Origin: Planctomycetota bacterium
Lineage (GTDB): Bacteria > Planctomycetota > Phycisphaerae > WQYP01
Direction: 5' to 3'
Assembly: GCA_021818445.1 (NCBI GenBank)
Contig: JAKAEB010000018.1
Coordinates: 1-63,845, forward strand
DNA length: 63,845 bases
The notes under the pieces are model-generated. The model did no database searches, had not been told where the DNA came from, and saw only the letters and a list, made by a program, of their open reading frames with translations. Made by a program: the position numbers and the translations under genes. Each line of letters starts with the position of its first letter. Position 1 is the stretch's first letter. Positions 47,257 to 57,821 of the stretch are shown here, piece by piece.

Positions 47257-48266
47257 GGTGGTGGTTGCCGATTTCGCTGGCAGGATGCATCGGCGTTGCG
47301 CTGCTGAGTCTGTGCACCGGCCCGACCGTTCAACATGGGCTTGCCATTCGGCTGGCGATTCCTCATGGTATCACGCTGGGATTACGCTTAACGCGGATTG
47401 CGGCGGCGGCCATTGTGGGGGCGTCACTGAGCCTCTCCGGCGTTTATCTTCAAAATTTGCTGCGCAATCCATTGGCCGATCCCTATGTGCTGGGACTATC
47501 GGGTGGGGCGTCGCTGGGTGTGGTGATGTGGATTTTTTGTATATCCATATTCTCCCAGATAACGGGCCTGCCGCACTGGGTGGCTGATATGCTTGGCTTC
47601 GGTCATACGCTGCCGTCATTTGTCGGTGCGGCGCTGGCAATGATTGCCTGCTTTTGGTTGGGACGGCGCAGTGGATACGGATACCTTGATCCCGTGCGAT
47701 TGATCCTGGCGGGTGTCATTATCAGCACGATCACCGGAGCATGCATGCTGCTCATCAACAGTTTTCTGCCTGACTATGACCAAACCCGCATCTATTTTTA
47801 CCTCTTCGGTTACATAAGCGAAATAACCCCTCGCTGGCTTTTAATCGGGACTGGTGGGGTATTGGCGGTATCCTGGGCCATAGGTTTGCAGCAGGCCCGG
47901 CGGCTCGATATTGCATCGCTATCCGATATCGAGGCCGCGTCCCTGGGAGTATCAATGCGGCGGATGCGCATGACTAATTTTATATTATCAAGTGTGCTGA
48001 CGGCCGCGTCGGTCGCCATCGCCGGCCCCATTGGCTTTGTCGGCCTGATATGTCCGCACATCGCCCGACGGCTGGTCGGCCCGACCCATGCCCGGCTGCT
48101 TGTCATTGCGCCCATCGTCGGTGCCGCACTATTAATTGTGGCGGACTTAATCACCCGTGTATCGGGCATCATGCTTGATCGTCCCATACCGGTCGGCGTA
48201 ATGACAGCGCTGATTGGCGGCCCGCTATTTCTTTATCTGATGCGCGATAGAACAGGATGGCGCTGA
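47253..48266 (+). CDS. ABC-transporter permease, FecCD/BtuC family
   Basis: A 337-residue inner-membrane permease with about ten helices. Family segments are LRLTRIAAAAIVGASLSLSGVYLQNLLRNPLADPYVLGLSGGASLG, then the loop that couples to the ATPase (EAASLGVSMRRMRM) and the conserved end AGPIGFVGLICPHIARRLVGPTHARLL. It forms the translocation path for the BtuF-type binding protein before it. ATG 47253 overlaps the previous stop; the open frame to 47070 lies inside the upstream gene and is not used. Confidence 0.94.
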   Translation: MRWWLPISLAGCIGVALLSLCTGPTVQHGLAIRLAIPHGITLGLRLTRIAAAAIVGASLSLSGVYLQNLLRNPLADPYVLGLSGGASLGVVMWIFCISIFSQITGLPHWVADMLGFGHTLPSFVGAALAMIACFWLGRRSGYGYLDPVRLILAGVIISTITGACMLLINSFLPDYDQTRIYFYLFGYISEITPRWLLIGTGGVLAVSWAIGLQQARRLDIASLSDIEAASLGVSMRRMRMTNFILSSVLTAASVAIAGPIGFVGLICPHIARRLVGPTHARLLVIAPIVGAALLIVADLITRVSGIMLDRPIPVGVMTALIGGPLFLYLMRDRTGWR

Positions 48267-49088
48267 ATGACGCAACGAATCCCCTCCAACGCCGATCCTG
48301 CCGTGCGGTTCATGAATGTCAGCTTTGCTTACAGTTCAGCACCGGTGGTGCACCAAGTGGATATTGAATTTGTCCGCGGCTGCATTCATTGCATCATCGG
48401 TCCCAACGGCAGTGGAAAATCCACACTGGCGAGTCTGCTCATCGGCATGCTGGTACCGCAGTCCGGTGATATCCAGATTAACGGCCGATCTTTGCGAGGC
48501 ATATCGGAGGCCGAGCGCTCGCGGCTGGTAGCCTTGACTCCGCAGCGGATTTCATGCCCGTTTGATTATTCCGTTTTGGAGTTTGTCCGTATGGCACGGC
48601 ATGGTGCCGGGCGTGCCGATCCCGATGGGCGGAGATTATCAGATAACGAAATAATACAATCAGCCATGCATCGTGCCGGTGTGGTGCATCTGACCGGCAG
48701 ACCCTTTAATGAGTTATCCGTTGGCGAGCAGCAGCGGGTGGCGATAGCACGCATGCTGGCGCAGGATACGCCGATTGTCGTACTCGACGAGCCAACCTCG
48801 GCATTGGATATTGAGCATCAATTGGAGTTGATAGCCTTGGCGCAGGACATTAAACAGCAGGGTGGATGCGTGATATGGATTACGCACGATTTACACCTGG
48901 CGCTTCGTATCGCCGATACCGTGGGGATTTTGCAGGCCGGTCAAGTGGCGGCCATCGGCCCACCGGCAGTTGCATTGGCAGACGACGTGTTGGATAAAGT
49001 CTTCGGCGTCCGCCGGGGTCGCGACCCACAGCCGCAATTTGTGCTGCGGCCAAAATCATCCGAGCAGCATGGGGTTCTGTCCCAGTAA
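48267..49088 (+). CDS. ABC-transporter ATP-binding protein (BtuD/FecE type)
   Basis: A 273-residue ATPase with Walker A GPNGSGKS, signature LSVGEQQRVAIARML, Walker B PIVVLDEPTSALD and the switch His in WITHDLH. It energises uptake through the adjacent permease. Its ATG immediately follows the permease stop (TGAATG). Without the matching TonB-dependent receptor in the window, the substrate (cobalamin, haem or siderophore) stays open. Confidence 0.95.
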   Translation: MTQRIPSNADPAVRFMNVSFAYSSAPVVHQVDIEFVRGCIHCIIGPNGSGKSTLASLLIGMLVPQSGDIQINGRSLRGISEAERSRLVALTPQRISCPFDYSVLEFVRMARHGAGRADPDGRRLSDNEIIQSAMHRAGVVHLTGRPFNELSVGEQQRVAIARMLAQDTPIVVLDEPTSALDIEHQLELIALAQDIKQQGGCVIWITHDLHLALRIADTVGILQAGQVAAIGPPAVALADDVLDKVFGVRRGRDPQPQFVLRPKSSEQHGVLSQ

Positions 49089-49181
49089 AGGCATAACTGC
49101 GACGTGCCGGAAATGCCCCGGATGCAAGGCTTCGTCGTCGCTACTTGATGCCCGCCAAAATCTTTGCCGTCGCAGTCCCTG

Positions 49182-52073
49182 TTATTGCCCGGACAGACTC
49201 CTGGCCGCCATTTCGCGTCCGTGGGCAAGCGCCTCATCAGCGGCCGCGACGTTTTTTCCGCCGGCCATGGCCATCTGCGGTCTGCCGCCACCGGCACCGT
49301 CGGCGATTTGGGCAACCTGCTTTACCCAGTCACCAGCGCGGAGTTTGCCTGTTAGGTCGTCGGAGACCATTGCCAAAAAATTGATTTTTGGCTCCTGCAA
49401 ATCGCCATTTTTGTCCACGTCCTGACTTTTGGCGGCCAGCAGAATCGCCAGTGATTGACGATCCGCAGCTTTACGCAATGCTTCTCCGGCGTCGCGCAGC
49501 ATCTGATTATCACCATCGCCAAGATGGCTGACAATTAATACCGATGAACCCACCACCTGTCCCTCGCCAATAATCGTCTTAATTTGATCCGGGCTTAGGG
49601 ATCGATCTTTCGCGGCCGATTTCCGGCTTTCAGCCTTTTTTATATCCAGCAGGCGAGCAATCGTTTCATTGGCCCGGCGGCGCGTCGTAACGGGCAATAC
49701 GGCCTCTTTTAGAGATTGTTGTAATGCAGACAAAAGCGCATCAATTTGTGCCAGGGGGGCAGACTGGCTTTCTTTGATCAATCGGCTTATCGCGTCGGCC
49801 TGCATCCGGGCGGCCCGGGCAGTTTCACCGGTTGCCCCCGCCACGCGCCGGATACCTTTGCTTACCGATTCTTCAGCCAAGATGACAACATCCTCTATCT
49901 CGCCGGTACCCGCTACGTGGGTTCCGCCGCAGAACTCAATCGAGTAATTATGCCACTCGCGATCGTCGGGCCTCGCGAGCAAAGCAGGAATCTCCGCCCC
50001 GATGCTGACCACCCGCACTGTTGGCGGATATTTTTCGCCAAATACGGCTCGCAGGCCGTAAATTTCCCGGCCCTTCTCCAAATCAACCTCACCGGTATGC
50101 ACCGGCAAATTGCGCTGCACCAGATAGCGGACCAGTTGTTCTATGCGTTCGAGAGCGTCGATGGTAAGCGGCTGTGGCTGAAGAAAATCAAAGCGGAATT
50201 TATCAGAATCGACCAATGATCCCTTCTGCTCGACGTGTTCACCGAGTACCTCGCGCAGAGCCCAATTGGTCAGATGGGTGGATGTATGATTGCGCTGCGT
50301 GCTTGTCCGCCGTTCATCCAATTGCAGCGTTGCAACATGTCCGACGTGCAATTGACCGCTTCGTAAAAAACCAATATGCAGCACGCGGCCGCTGACCATG
50401 TGCGTCTCCTGTACCTCAAATACGCCATGGTTGTCACTCTCAATGACGCCGACATCGCCCACCTGCCCGCCCATCTGGCTGTAAAAATTAGTCTTGTCGG
50501 TAATGACCGCGATCTGGTCATTCTCACCGCTTATGGCCTCCTGCTGCAATATCTTTCCGTTCCATATGGCTGTGATCGTGGCGCGCAGCGGTTTGGCGCT
50601 GTATTTATAGTGGTCATCGGTATGCCCCACCTTCAGAGTGTCGAGTTGCTTGATGGCATGGGGCGGCAGTTGCGAAAGATGCTGCTGTGTTGTCTTACCG
50701 CCGCGCCGGGCTTTTTCCTTCGCTTCTTCCATCAGGCGGTTGTAGCCATCGATATCGACAGCGAGATTTTTTTCCCGGGCGATCACTTCCGTCAGATCAA
50801 TCGGAAATCCGTAGGTATCATGCAACTTGAAAGCATGCTCCGCCGAAATGGTTGGGCGGTCGGACTTGGCAGTCTCCGCCTCCTGCGCGGCGGCGGCAAA
50901 AAGTTCCAACCCACGATCCAGCGTGCGGCTGAAGCTTTCTTCCTCATCTCGAATTTGCTGCGCGACGGCCGCCGGATTGGCCTTGAGTTCCGGAAATGCA
51001 TCGCCCATCGATTTAACCACCACACCACTAAGTTCGTGCAGAAACGCCTCTCTAAAACCCAGATATTGACGGCCAAAACGCACCGCGCGGCGCAGAATGC
51101 GGCGCAGCACATACCCGCGCCCCTCATTACTGGCGATGGCACCATCCGTAAGGGCGAATGTCAGACAGCGTACATGATCGGCGATGACCCGGTAGGCGAT
51201 ATCGCGCGATAAATCGGCGCTGCCGCCGGCCTGATTCACCGGCGTATCGGGAAATGCCCCGCCGTAGGTTGTTCCGGACATTTCACCGATGGCTTTGAAA
51301 AGAGGTGTGAATAAATCGGTTGAATAGTTGTCGGCTTTACCCTGCAAAACCTGACAGATGCGCTCCAGCCCCATTCCTGTATCAACGTGCTGGGCGGGAA
51401 GGGGGGTAAGTTTTCGGTGGGCATCACGATTGTATTGTATGAAAACCAGATTCCAGATTTCCATCACCCGCGGATCGGACCCATTTACCTGTGGTCCACC
51501 ATCGGCATTGGGGGTACGATCAATAAAAATTTCGGTGCACGGTCCGCAGGGGCCTGTTTCGCCCATCTCCCAGAAATTGTCTTCCACGAATCGATGAATA
51601 TGCGAACGGGGCAGCCCGGCAATTTTTTCCCACAACTCGGCGGCTTCATCATCGGCCGGCACGCCGTCGGCGGGGTTACCGGCATATACCGTCACGTGCA
51701 GCCGCTTGGGATCCAGCTTCCAATGCTCGGTAAGCAGCTCCCATGCCATCTCAATGGCACCGGCTTTGAAATAATCGCCGAAACTCCAATTGCCCAGCAT
51801 TTCAAAAAAGGTGTGATGACGGCGTGAACGCCCCACGTCGTCCAGATCATTGTGCTTGCCTCCGGCGCGGATGCATTTCTGCGAATTGGCAACCCGGGCA
51901 TGAGAAGGCTTAGCAAGCCCAAGGAAATAGGGCTTGAACTGGTTCATACCCGCATTGGCAAATAGCAATGTCGGGTCATCGTGCGGCACCACCGGACTTG
52001 AAGGAACAAAAGCGTGCCCGTGGCGTTGCACAAAGAAATCGATGAATGCCTGCCTGATCTCGTTTGAAGTCAT
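49182..52073 (-). CDS. alaS: Alanyl-tRNA synthetase
   Basis: A 963-residue class II synthetase that charges tRNA-Ala. The N-terminal catalytic core shows TLLFANAGMNQFKPYFLG (motif 1/2 region) and KCIRAGGKHNDLDDVG. The editing domain has HTSTHLTNWALRE and CGGTHVAGTGEIE (HxxxH and CxxxH zinc/editing site), and the C-Ala domain ends the protein. It is longer than the usual ~875 residues because of insertions in the catalytic domain. ATG 52073 fits the family N terminus (MTSNEIRQAFIDFF); ATG 52082 or TTG 52097 would add 3-8 residues. A tRNA-Ala gene lies 3 kb away. Confidence 0.96.
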   Translation of the reverse strand: MTSNEIRQAFIDFFVQRHGHAFVPSSPVVPHDDPTLLFANAGMNQFKPYFLGLAKPSHARVANSQKCIRAGGKHNDLDDVGRSRRHHTFFEMLGNWSFGDYFKAGAIEMAWELLTEHWKLDPKRLHVTVYAGNPADGVPADDEAAELWEKIAGLPRSHIHRFVEDNFWEMGETGPCGPCTEIFIDRTPNADGGPQVNGSDPRVMEIWNLVFIQYNRDAHRKLTPLPAQHVDTGMGLERICQVLQGKADNYSTDLFTPLFKAIGEMSGTTYGGAFPDTPVNQAGGSADLSRDIAYRVIADHVRCLTFALTDGAIASNEGRGYVLRRILRRAVRFGRQYLGFREAFLHELSGVVVKSMGDAFPELKANPAAVAQQIRDEEESFSRTLDRGLELFAAAAQEAETAKSDRPTISAEHAFKLHDTYGFPIDLTEVIAREKNLAVDIDGYNRLMEEAKEKARRGGKTTQQHLSQLPPHAIKQLDTLKVGHTDDHYKYSAKPLRATITAIWNGKILQQEAISGENDQIAVITDKTNFYSQMGGQVGDVGVIESDNHGVFEVQETHMVSGRVLHIGFLRSGQLHVGHVATLQLDERRTSTQRNHTSTHLTNWALREVLGEHVEQKGSLVDSDKFRFDFLQPQPLTIDALERIEQLVRYLVQRNLPVHTGEVDLEKGREIYGLRAVFGEKYPPTVRVVSIGAEIPALLARPDDREWHNYSIEFCGGTHVAGTGEIEDVVILAEESVSKGIRRVAGATGETARAARMQADAISRLIKESQSAPLAQIDALLSALQQSLKEAVLPVTTRRRANETIARLLDIKKAESRKSAAKDRSLSPDQIKTIIGEGQVVGSSVLIVSHLGDGDNQMLRDAGEALRKAADRQSLAILLAAKSQDVDKNGDLQEPKINFLAMVSDDLTGKLRAGDWVKQVAQIADGAGGGRPQMAMAGGKNVAAADEALAHGREMAARSLSGQ

Positions 52074-52193
52074 CTCAACCATACACTCCAATAACACCTT
52101 CAGAGCCTCGCCATCCTACCCGCAGCGGGCCTTGGCGCGTAGTTGAGCGGCGGCTTGGTATTTGAAAAGTCTCTATAGCTCTTAGTCGAAGTG

Positions 52194-54402
52194 TCACGTC
52201 GCCTTAACAACGTACTCATCGCGGTATTGGTGGCCGTCGGCACCCGTGGCACGGGCGGATATGTGCACCTCTCCCACATCGAGTTTTACCGCCGGCCAAT
52301 TAAATACGTGCTCCTGTGGCGTATCGGCGGGCGGCTGACCCTTGCCATCGATAAACAACTCCACCTTAGGGCAGTTGGAGTAGGCTTTTATGGCAAAAGT
52401 GCCGGCTGGACGGGGGTTGTAACGCCGCTCGCAAATGTAGACAAATGGTTTGGTAGTCCATTGCGCCTGGTAATAAAAGTAGGCATCTTTTTTTATTTTT
52501 CTGTCATAGGTAACCAGCCCCTTATCATTGCGGCCGGGGTCGGCACCCTCGTTGCGACCAGCAGATGAAAAGTCAAACATCACCCAAAGTGTGGTGTTCC
52601 AAAGCCACGGGCGCTCCTTAATAGCCTTGTAGGCCGCCTCGTGTACCACACACTGCCACTCTTCCGGGTGCCATTGTCCACCGGGCTTGGGCTGTTTTAC
52701 CGGCGATTGATGCTGAAATGGGTTGGCACCGGCACCATATTCACTTAGACCGATGATACGCCCTGGCATACGCTCGTGCACATGGCGGCGAATGCGGTCG
52801 AGGCCGCCCGGCCAATCGGCCGGTGTATATCCGTACCATCCGAAATAACGATTGAACGAAATAATATCCGTTATGTAGTTGATGGGATTAAAAGCATGCT
52901 GATCGGTGGCGGCCACGGTTAGCCGTGATGGATCCAGGTCGTGCGCAATTTGATTAAGGCTAAAGAGAATCTGCCACGGCAGCCGAAACTCTTCCGACGG
53001 CAGCTCCTTAAATCTGAATTGAGATTTCAGCACAGGCGTGGCCGGAAAGTCCAGACGGGTCTGCGATTGTGGCGGCAAACGAAAACCCAGCTCGTTGTAC
53101 AGGCTCCAGACAAACACGCACGGGTGGTTATAGTTCTGTTTGACCAGTTCCAGGAACTGCTGACGTGCGTTGATGTCAAATGCCCGCTCCTCTTCAATGT
53201 GGTTTACCAATCCATCTTCGGTCCAGACCACAATTCCCAGCCGATCAAACGCATCGTACATGGCTTGGTCATGCTGATAGTGGGCCAGGCGGACAGACCT
53301 GGCACCCAGATCATAAATCATCTGACAATCCTGAATGTAATCCGCCCTGGTGACGGCCCGCCCGATCTTGGGGCGGTCATCGTGGGTGCACACACCATGA
53401 AGCGGGTAGGATTGGCCGTTCAGAAAAAATCCTTTTTCCGGGTCGATGTGGAAGAATCGCAACCCAAGCGGCTGTGTGACTTCATCGACACACCGGCGAC
53501 CTAGCCAAAGTGTTATTTGCATGGTGTAGAGATATGGATCATGACGACCATGCCACAGGTGAGGATGATCAATGCGCATGGCAGCGTGACAACTTTCCTG
53601 CTTGCCTGATTCCACCGCACAGTCAACTGAAGCGTGGGCGACGACATTGCCGGCATGATCGATCGCACGCCACTGCACCCGCATTTCGTGGCGTTGGCGT
53701 GAGGTGTTTCGTACAATCGCCGTGAGCTTGAGTCGAGCCTCCCGACGCGATACCTGTTGCTGCAGAATGTATGCGCCCGGCGATCCATAATCCAGAGGGG
53801 AAATGCAGATGGGGTTTGTCACCAGCAGGTGGGCGGTGCGATACAGACCGCCAAAAATATTAAAATCACCGGCCAACGGTGGGATATTCTTATTCCACGC
53901 GTTGTCTACCCGGACTGCGATGAGATTTTCGGCCCCGGGCTGGAACACATCTGTAATGTCGAAGCAGAAACCGGCAAAATTTCCGCGATGCTCGCCAATG
54001 TATTGTCCATTTACATAGACTTTTGCGACCGTCGCCGCACCTTCAAAATAAATGTAGTACCTTTTTCCGGTTTCGGCCGCCATCTGCGGCGAAAGCTGAA
54101 TTTTCAGTCGGTACCATGTACCATGTCGGCCCGCGGTAATAGTGGCCGTGCTTTTCACCATCAATGCCGTTGTAGGTGTGAGGCAAGGTGACCGATTGCC
54201 AGGCGGAGTCGTTAAAACCGGGCTTTTCTGCATCCGGAACATCGCGCCGAACAAACTTCCAGCCGGTGTTAATTGGTAATGTTTGCCTCAGGGTCGGCAG
54301 GGCTTGGTGGGCGGCCGATGCCACATCGGTGCCGGTGATAGCCCCGGCGGCGGCCAGCCCGGCAACTCTAAGGATGTCCCGGCGCGTTACCTTTTTTGGC
54401 AT
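52194..54402 (-). pseudogene. Glycoside hydrolase family 2 (beta-galactosidase/beta-glucuronidase type), disrupted by a 7-bp duplication
   Basis: A Tat-exported GH2 enzyme of about 735 residues split into two frames. The first (54402-54043) starts with the twin-arginine signal (TRRDILRVAGLAAAGAITG) and begins the sugar-binding domain: INTGWKFVRRD ... SVTLPHTYNGIDG ... HYYRGPTWY. The second (from about 54135 to 52194) continues with YRLKIQLSPQMAAETGKRYY, the beta-sandwich and the barrel with nucleophile/acid-base region YNELG and EYGAGANPFQH. The junction is a tandem duplication of TACCATG (54112-54118 and 54119-54125); removing one copy restores GPTWYRLKIQL in frame. The gene is otherwise intact. 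Confidence 0.85.
54112..54125 (+). repeat. 7-bp tandem duplication that shifts the GH2 frame
   Basis: Two adjacent copies of TACCATG (CATGGTA on the coding strand). One copy is sufficient for a continuous GH2 protein; two copies shift the frame by +1. Confidence 0.9.
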
Positions 54403-54820
54403 GATCTAAATACCCCCATCCTGATACCCCCATCCTGAAACTTTGGTGTTAATCAGACGCAATTTCCCCGGAATGTATCACAATCGCGTTGCAATTTCCA
54501 TTCCGGGTCGGCATTGTTATGCTCGGCTTGGGATTGCGTCAAATTTCCAACCCACAGCCATCAGTCGCCGCGGGCACCGATATCCCCGATATTCATCTTC
54601 GCGTTTTCCCTCATATCAAAATTCTCAACTGTAGCAGTCGCAGTCTGGAAGGTCGGCAGCAGAAAAGATGGTCCGAGCATTGGCCCCTGCTGGCAGCAAT
54701 TAGAAACTTGCCGTATTATTTTGGCCATCGCACCGGAGGGGAGAAAGCCCGGTGAAAATTTAAATTCTTGTTTGACGTGTTTCGGTTAGGCCGGTTGTCA
54801 GCTTAAGGAGATGGATCACC
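54403..54820. other. Non-coding region upstream of aqpZ and the GH2 gene
   Basis: 418 bp between divergent genes. It contains a 14-bp tandem repeat at 54411-54438 and, upstream of aqpZ, an imperfect hairpin CACCGG...CCGGTG around 54730-54755. A TTGACG lies at about 54772-54777. No gene is supported; open frames here lack family similarity and ribosome-binding sites. Confidence 0.4.
54411..54438 (+). repeat. 14-bp tandem repeat in the GH2 leader
   Basis: Two exact adjacent copies of TACCCCCATCCTGA. On the coding strand of the GH2 gene they place GGGGGTA twice, 9 and 23 nt before the ATG, which may duplicate its ribosome-binding sequence. Confidence 0.75.
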
Positions 54821-55507
54821 ATGCGGAAACTGGTAGCGGAATTTATCGGTACATATTGGCTGGTGTTTGGTGGCTGTGGTAGCGCCCTTATATCGGCGGC
54901 CTTTCCTCACTTGGGCATCGGGTTTTTGGGTGTGGCCTTTGCTTTTGGTTTAACTGTCATGACGGGTATTTACGCCGTTGGTTACATCTCGGGTGGTCAT
55001 TTTAACCCCGCGGTCACGGCTGGCGTCTGGGCAGCCGGTCGCATGCCCGCCAAGGATGTACCGGGGTACATAATATCGCAGGTTGCCGGTGCCATCGCGG
55101 CTGCGGGCACGCTGTACGTCATTTTGCATGGTAGGCCAGGCTTCGTGACCGGTGGGTTTGCCTCCAACGGCTATGGGTCCCTCAGCCCGGGACATTACAA
55201 TCTAATGGCCTGCTTCATCGGCGAAGCAGTCTGCACATTTTTCTTTTTGTATGTCATTTTAGGTTCCACCTCGGCAAAAGCACCGGCCGGTTTTGCCGGT
55301 GTGGCGATCGGACTTTGTCTCACGCTGATTCATCTCGTGATGATTCCGGTCGACAACACCTCGGTCAATCCAGCTCGCAGCACTGGGCCGGCCCTGTTTG
55401 CCGGGGGGCATTATTTGCAGCAGCTTTGGTTATTTTGGGTTGCGCCGGTCGTGGGGGCCGTCATTGCTGGCGGCGTCGCACGTTGGCTGCACGCCGTCAA
55501 GGATTAA
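54821..55507 (+). CDS. aqpZ: Aquaporin Z
   Basis: A 228-residue water channel with six membrane helices and the two NPA half-helices in HFNPAVTAG and [12 protein letters not shown]. The Arg of the second motif and the preceding N-terminal segment [20 protein letters not shown] match AqpZ rather than glycerol facilitators. ATG 54821 follows AAGGAGATGGATCACC. It is probably monocistronic. Confidence 0.95.
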   Translation: MRKLVAEFIGTYWLVFGGCGSALISAAFPHLGIGFLGVAFAFGLTVMTGIYAVGYISGGHFNPAVTAGVWAAGRMPAKDVPGYIISQVAGAIAAAGTLYVILHGRPGFVTGGFASNGYGSLSPGHYNLMACFIGEAVCTFFFLYVILGSTSAKAPAGFAGVAIGLCLTLIHLVMIPVDNTSVNPARSTGPALFAGGHYLQQLWLFWVAPVVGAVIAGGVARWLHAVKD

Positions 55508-55681
55508 CTTCGCCTGCGGCTACGAAACGTCAGCGATAATGGAATGTCCGGCTTGGCTGCCACGGCGGTGGAAGCAGTGGGAAGCCTTTACGCCGTTTCT
55601 CAAAGGCCTATACTCATGCGACAGGTGCGCCAGGGGCGCAGGGATCGAATATGAATGGTTACGGTGGAAGGTTAACAAAGC

Positions 55682-57292
55682 ATGCTGAAAATTCTGGTGG
55701 CGGACAAAATAGCGGAAGAGGGTTTGGAGATACTTCGTACGCAGGCGGATGTAGAACTTACCAACAAGCCCAAGTGGAACCCCGGTGAACTTTCCAGCGT
55801 CATTGGCCAGTATGACGGCGTGATTATTCGCAGCGGTGTAAAAATAACCACTGCCGATCTCACATCGCCAGGCAGGCTTAAGGCCATCGCAAGGGCTGGC
55901 GTGGGTGTGGACAATGTAGACGTAGAGGCGGCCACCCGCGCGGGCATTTTGGTTATGAACACACCCGACGCGAATACCATCACCACATCGGAGCACGCGA
56001 TTGCCTTGATGATGGCATTATCGCGGAAACTTGCGGCGGCCGATGCCCATGTGCGGGCGGGGCTTTGGGAACGCAATCAATTTTTGGGTACCCAACTGGC
56101 TGGCAAGGTATTGGGCATCGTGGGTTTTGGGCGCATTGGGCGGGCGGTTGCCCGGCGGGCTTTGGGCCTGGAAATGAAAGTGGTTGCCTTTGACCAATTC
56201 TTCTACACCGAAAACGCCCTCGACGGGCAAGTGGAGATGTTCAAAGAATTGGACCAGATGCTGCCCCTGTGCGATTTCATTACTGTGCATGTGCCGGGTG
56301 ATAAAACACGCCATTTAATAGGCGAAGAGGCGCTCAAGCGGTGTAAAAAAGGTGTGCGGTTGATCAATTGCGCCCGAGGCGGAGTAATTGACGAGCAAGC
56401 AGCCGCGGCGGCAATTCTAGCTGGACATGTAGGCGGCATTGCCCTGGATGTGTTTGAACACGAACCGCCTCCGAAGGACCATCCTCTGTTTGCCATTACA
56501 GACCGCGTGCTTCTCACGCCACATCTTGGTGCCAGCACAGTTGAGGCACAGAGGGCAGTGTCGGTGGATGCGGTTCAGGAATTGCTGCTGTATCTGCGGG
56601 GACAGGGCATTGCGGGGGCGGTGAATGCTGCGGGCATTCAAATGGATCTGTCCGAGGCAGAAAAAGCCTATGTGGATTTGGCCCAACGCATGGGCACAAT
56701 TTTATCGGCCATTATTGATACGCGCTATCAAACCGTGACGCTTAAGACGGCCGGGGCCTTGCCCAAACGTATTGCCAACACCCTGCAACGTGTGGCGATG
56801 GTGGAATTGTTCAAGGGGCAGATACAGGAAATTCCGAATGTCGTTAATGTAATGCATCTTGCGGAGCAGCGTGGCATCAGTGTTCAGCATGAGGTGCTCG
56901 CCGAAACCAGTCCGCGCAGCAGCCATCACATTGAAATCGTTGTTTCCGATGGGCAGACGGGACACTCCATGGTGGGTACCGTGTTTGATGATCATCTCCC
57001 GCGCGTGCTTTCAATTAAGGGGTATCACATGGATATGATCCCCGAAGGCCCGATGGTTCTGGTGGTCAACACCGACCGTCCCGGTGTGATTGGTTTTGTG
57101 GGCATGACGTTCGGCCAGGAGAAAATTAATATTGCCGACATGACCATCAGCCGCAAGGGTGACAAGGCGCTGATGCTGCTTAAACTTGATGCGTCGCCCG
57201 GGGAACATTGCCTGAAACTGTTGGAAGGTGGACCGGGCATTCAGGTGGTGCGCAGCATGGTACTTCCGCCGGTTCATCGCGGCGGTGTTTAA
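55682..57292 (+). CDS. serA: D-3-phosphoglycerate dehydrogenase
   Basis: A 536-residue long-form SerA that oxidises 3-phosphoglycerate to 3-phosphohydroxypyruvate, the first step of serine synthesis. The NAD-binding loop VLGIVGFGRIGRAVARRAL, the Arg in INCARGGVIDE, the Glu in DVFEHEPP and the His in TPHLGAST form the active site. An intervening ASB domain and a C-terminal ACT domain (MVLVVNTDRPGVIGFVGMTFGQ) complete it, so serine feedback is likely. The ATG at 55682 lies in AAAGCATGC without a strong ribosome-binding site. Confidence 0.95.
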   Translation: MLKILVADKIAEEGLEILRTQADVELTNKPKWNPGELSSVIGQYDGVIIRSGVKITTADLTSPGRLKAIARAGVGVDNVDVEAATRAGILVMNTPDANTITTSEHAIALMMALSRKLAAADAHVRAGLWERNQFLGTQLAGKVLGIVGFGRIGRAVARRALGLEMKVVAFDQFFYTENALDGQVEMFKELDQMLPLCDFITVHVPGDKTRHLIGEEALKRCKKGVRLINCARGGVIDEQAAAAAILAGHVGGIALDVFEHEPPPKDHPLFAITDRVLLTPHLGASTVEAQRAVSVDAVQELLLYLRGQGIAGAVNAAGIQMDLSEAEKAYVDLAQRMGTILSAIIDTRYQTVTLKTAGALPKRIANTLQRVAMVELFKGQIQEIPNVVNVMHLAEQRGISVQHEVLAETSPRSSHHIEIVVSDGQTGHSMVGTVFDDHLPRVLSIKGYHMDMIPEGPMVLVVNTDRPGVIGFVGMTFGQEKINIADMTISRKGDKALMLLKLDASPGEHCLKLLEGGPGIQVVRSMVLPPVHRGGV

Positions 57293-57313
57293 TTCATGGG
57301 GTGGAGAAGTTGA

Positions 57314-57664
57314 TTGGCATCCAACCTAAAAAAGCCAACTAAGGCGGGCTTGCACCGAAAGGCCGATCCATTTGTCCTTATTTTTATGGCCCTTGGCGAG
57401 CCTATGCGCCTGCGCATCATGGAACTGCTGCCACGTGAACCGAATTGCGCAGAAATGTACAATGTTGTGGAGTTGGCGGCGGAATTGAAAATTTCGCAGC
57501 CGACGGTATCGCACCATTTGAAGACGCTCCATGTGGCAGGATTGGTCAAGAGCCGCCGCCAGTGCAACAGCGTTTACTTTTATACTGATGTGTGCGCCAT
57601 CGAAAACTGGCTCCGCGAAACAGAGCGGCGATTGGGCATCCCCGCACCGAATCTGCTGAGCTGA
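57314..57664 (+). CDS. ArsR-family winged-helix regulator
   Basis: A 116-residue repressor-type protein with the ArsR HTH: LGEPMRLRIMELL, then VELAAELKISQPTVSHHLKTLHVAGLVKSRR and a wing with NSVYFYTD. The metal-site cysteine box ELCVCDL is absent, so it may sense something other than metal. The start is TTG 57314, with GGAG 7 nt upstream. It lies between serA and poxB in the same direction; control of poxB is a reasonable guess. Confidence 0.85.
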   Translation: MASNLKKPTKAGLHRKADPFVLIFMALGEPMRLRIMELLPREPNCAEMYNVVELAAELKISQPTVSHHLKTLHVAGLVKSRRQCNSVYFYTDVCAIENWLRETERRLGIPAPNLLS

Positions 57665-57792
57665 ACCATCTATTCGCCTGGCCCATAACGGTGCGCCTTT
57701 CCCGCCGGTAAAAAACTCCGCGCACCCTTCACGTCCCCGGCGGTGCCAACTGGTTTTCTTCACGGCAGTGACGGCGGCATTCCCGGCCGAAA

Positions 57793-57821
57793 TATATAGC
57801 TCCTGGCCTGCCCGGAGATGC
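57793..57821 (-). repeat. REP-like palindrome, family B (copy 3, diverged)
   Basis: TATATAGCTCCTGGCCTGCC followed by CGGAGATGC matches the 29-bp unit at 39756-39784 with a few changes in the loop and stem. It is preceded by GGCGGCATTCCCGGCC, parallel to GGCGGGGTTTCCCGCC at copy 2. The whole spacer 57665-57963 holds nothing else that is recognisable. Confidence 0.5.
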
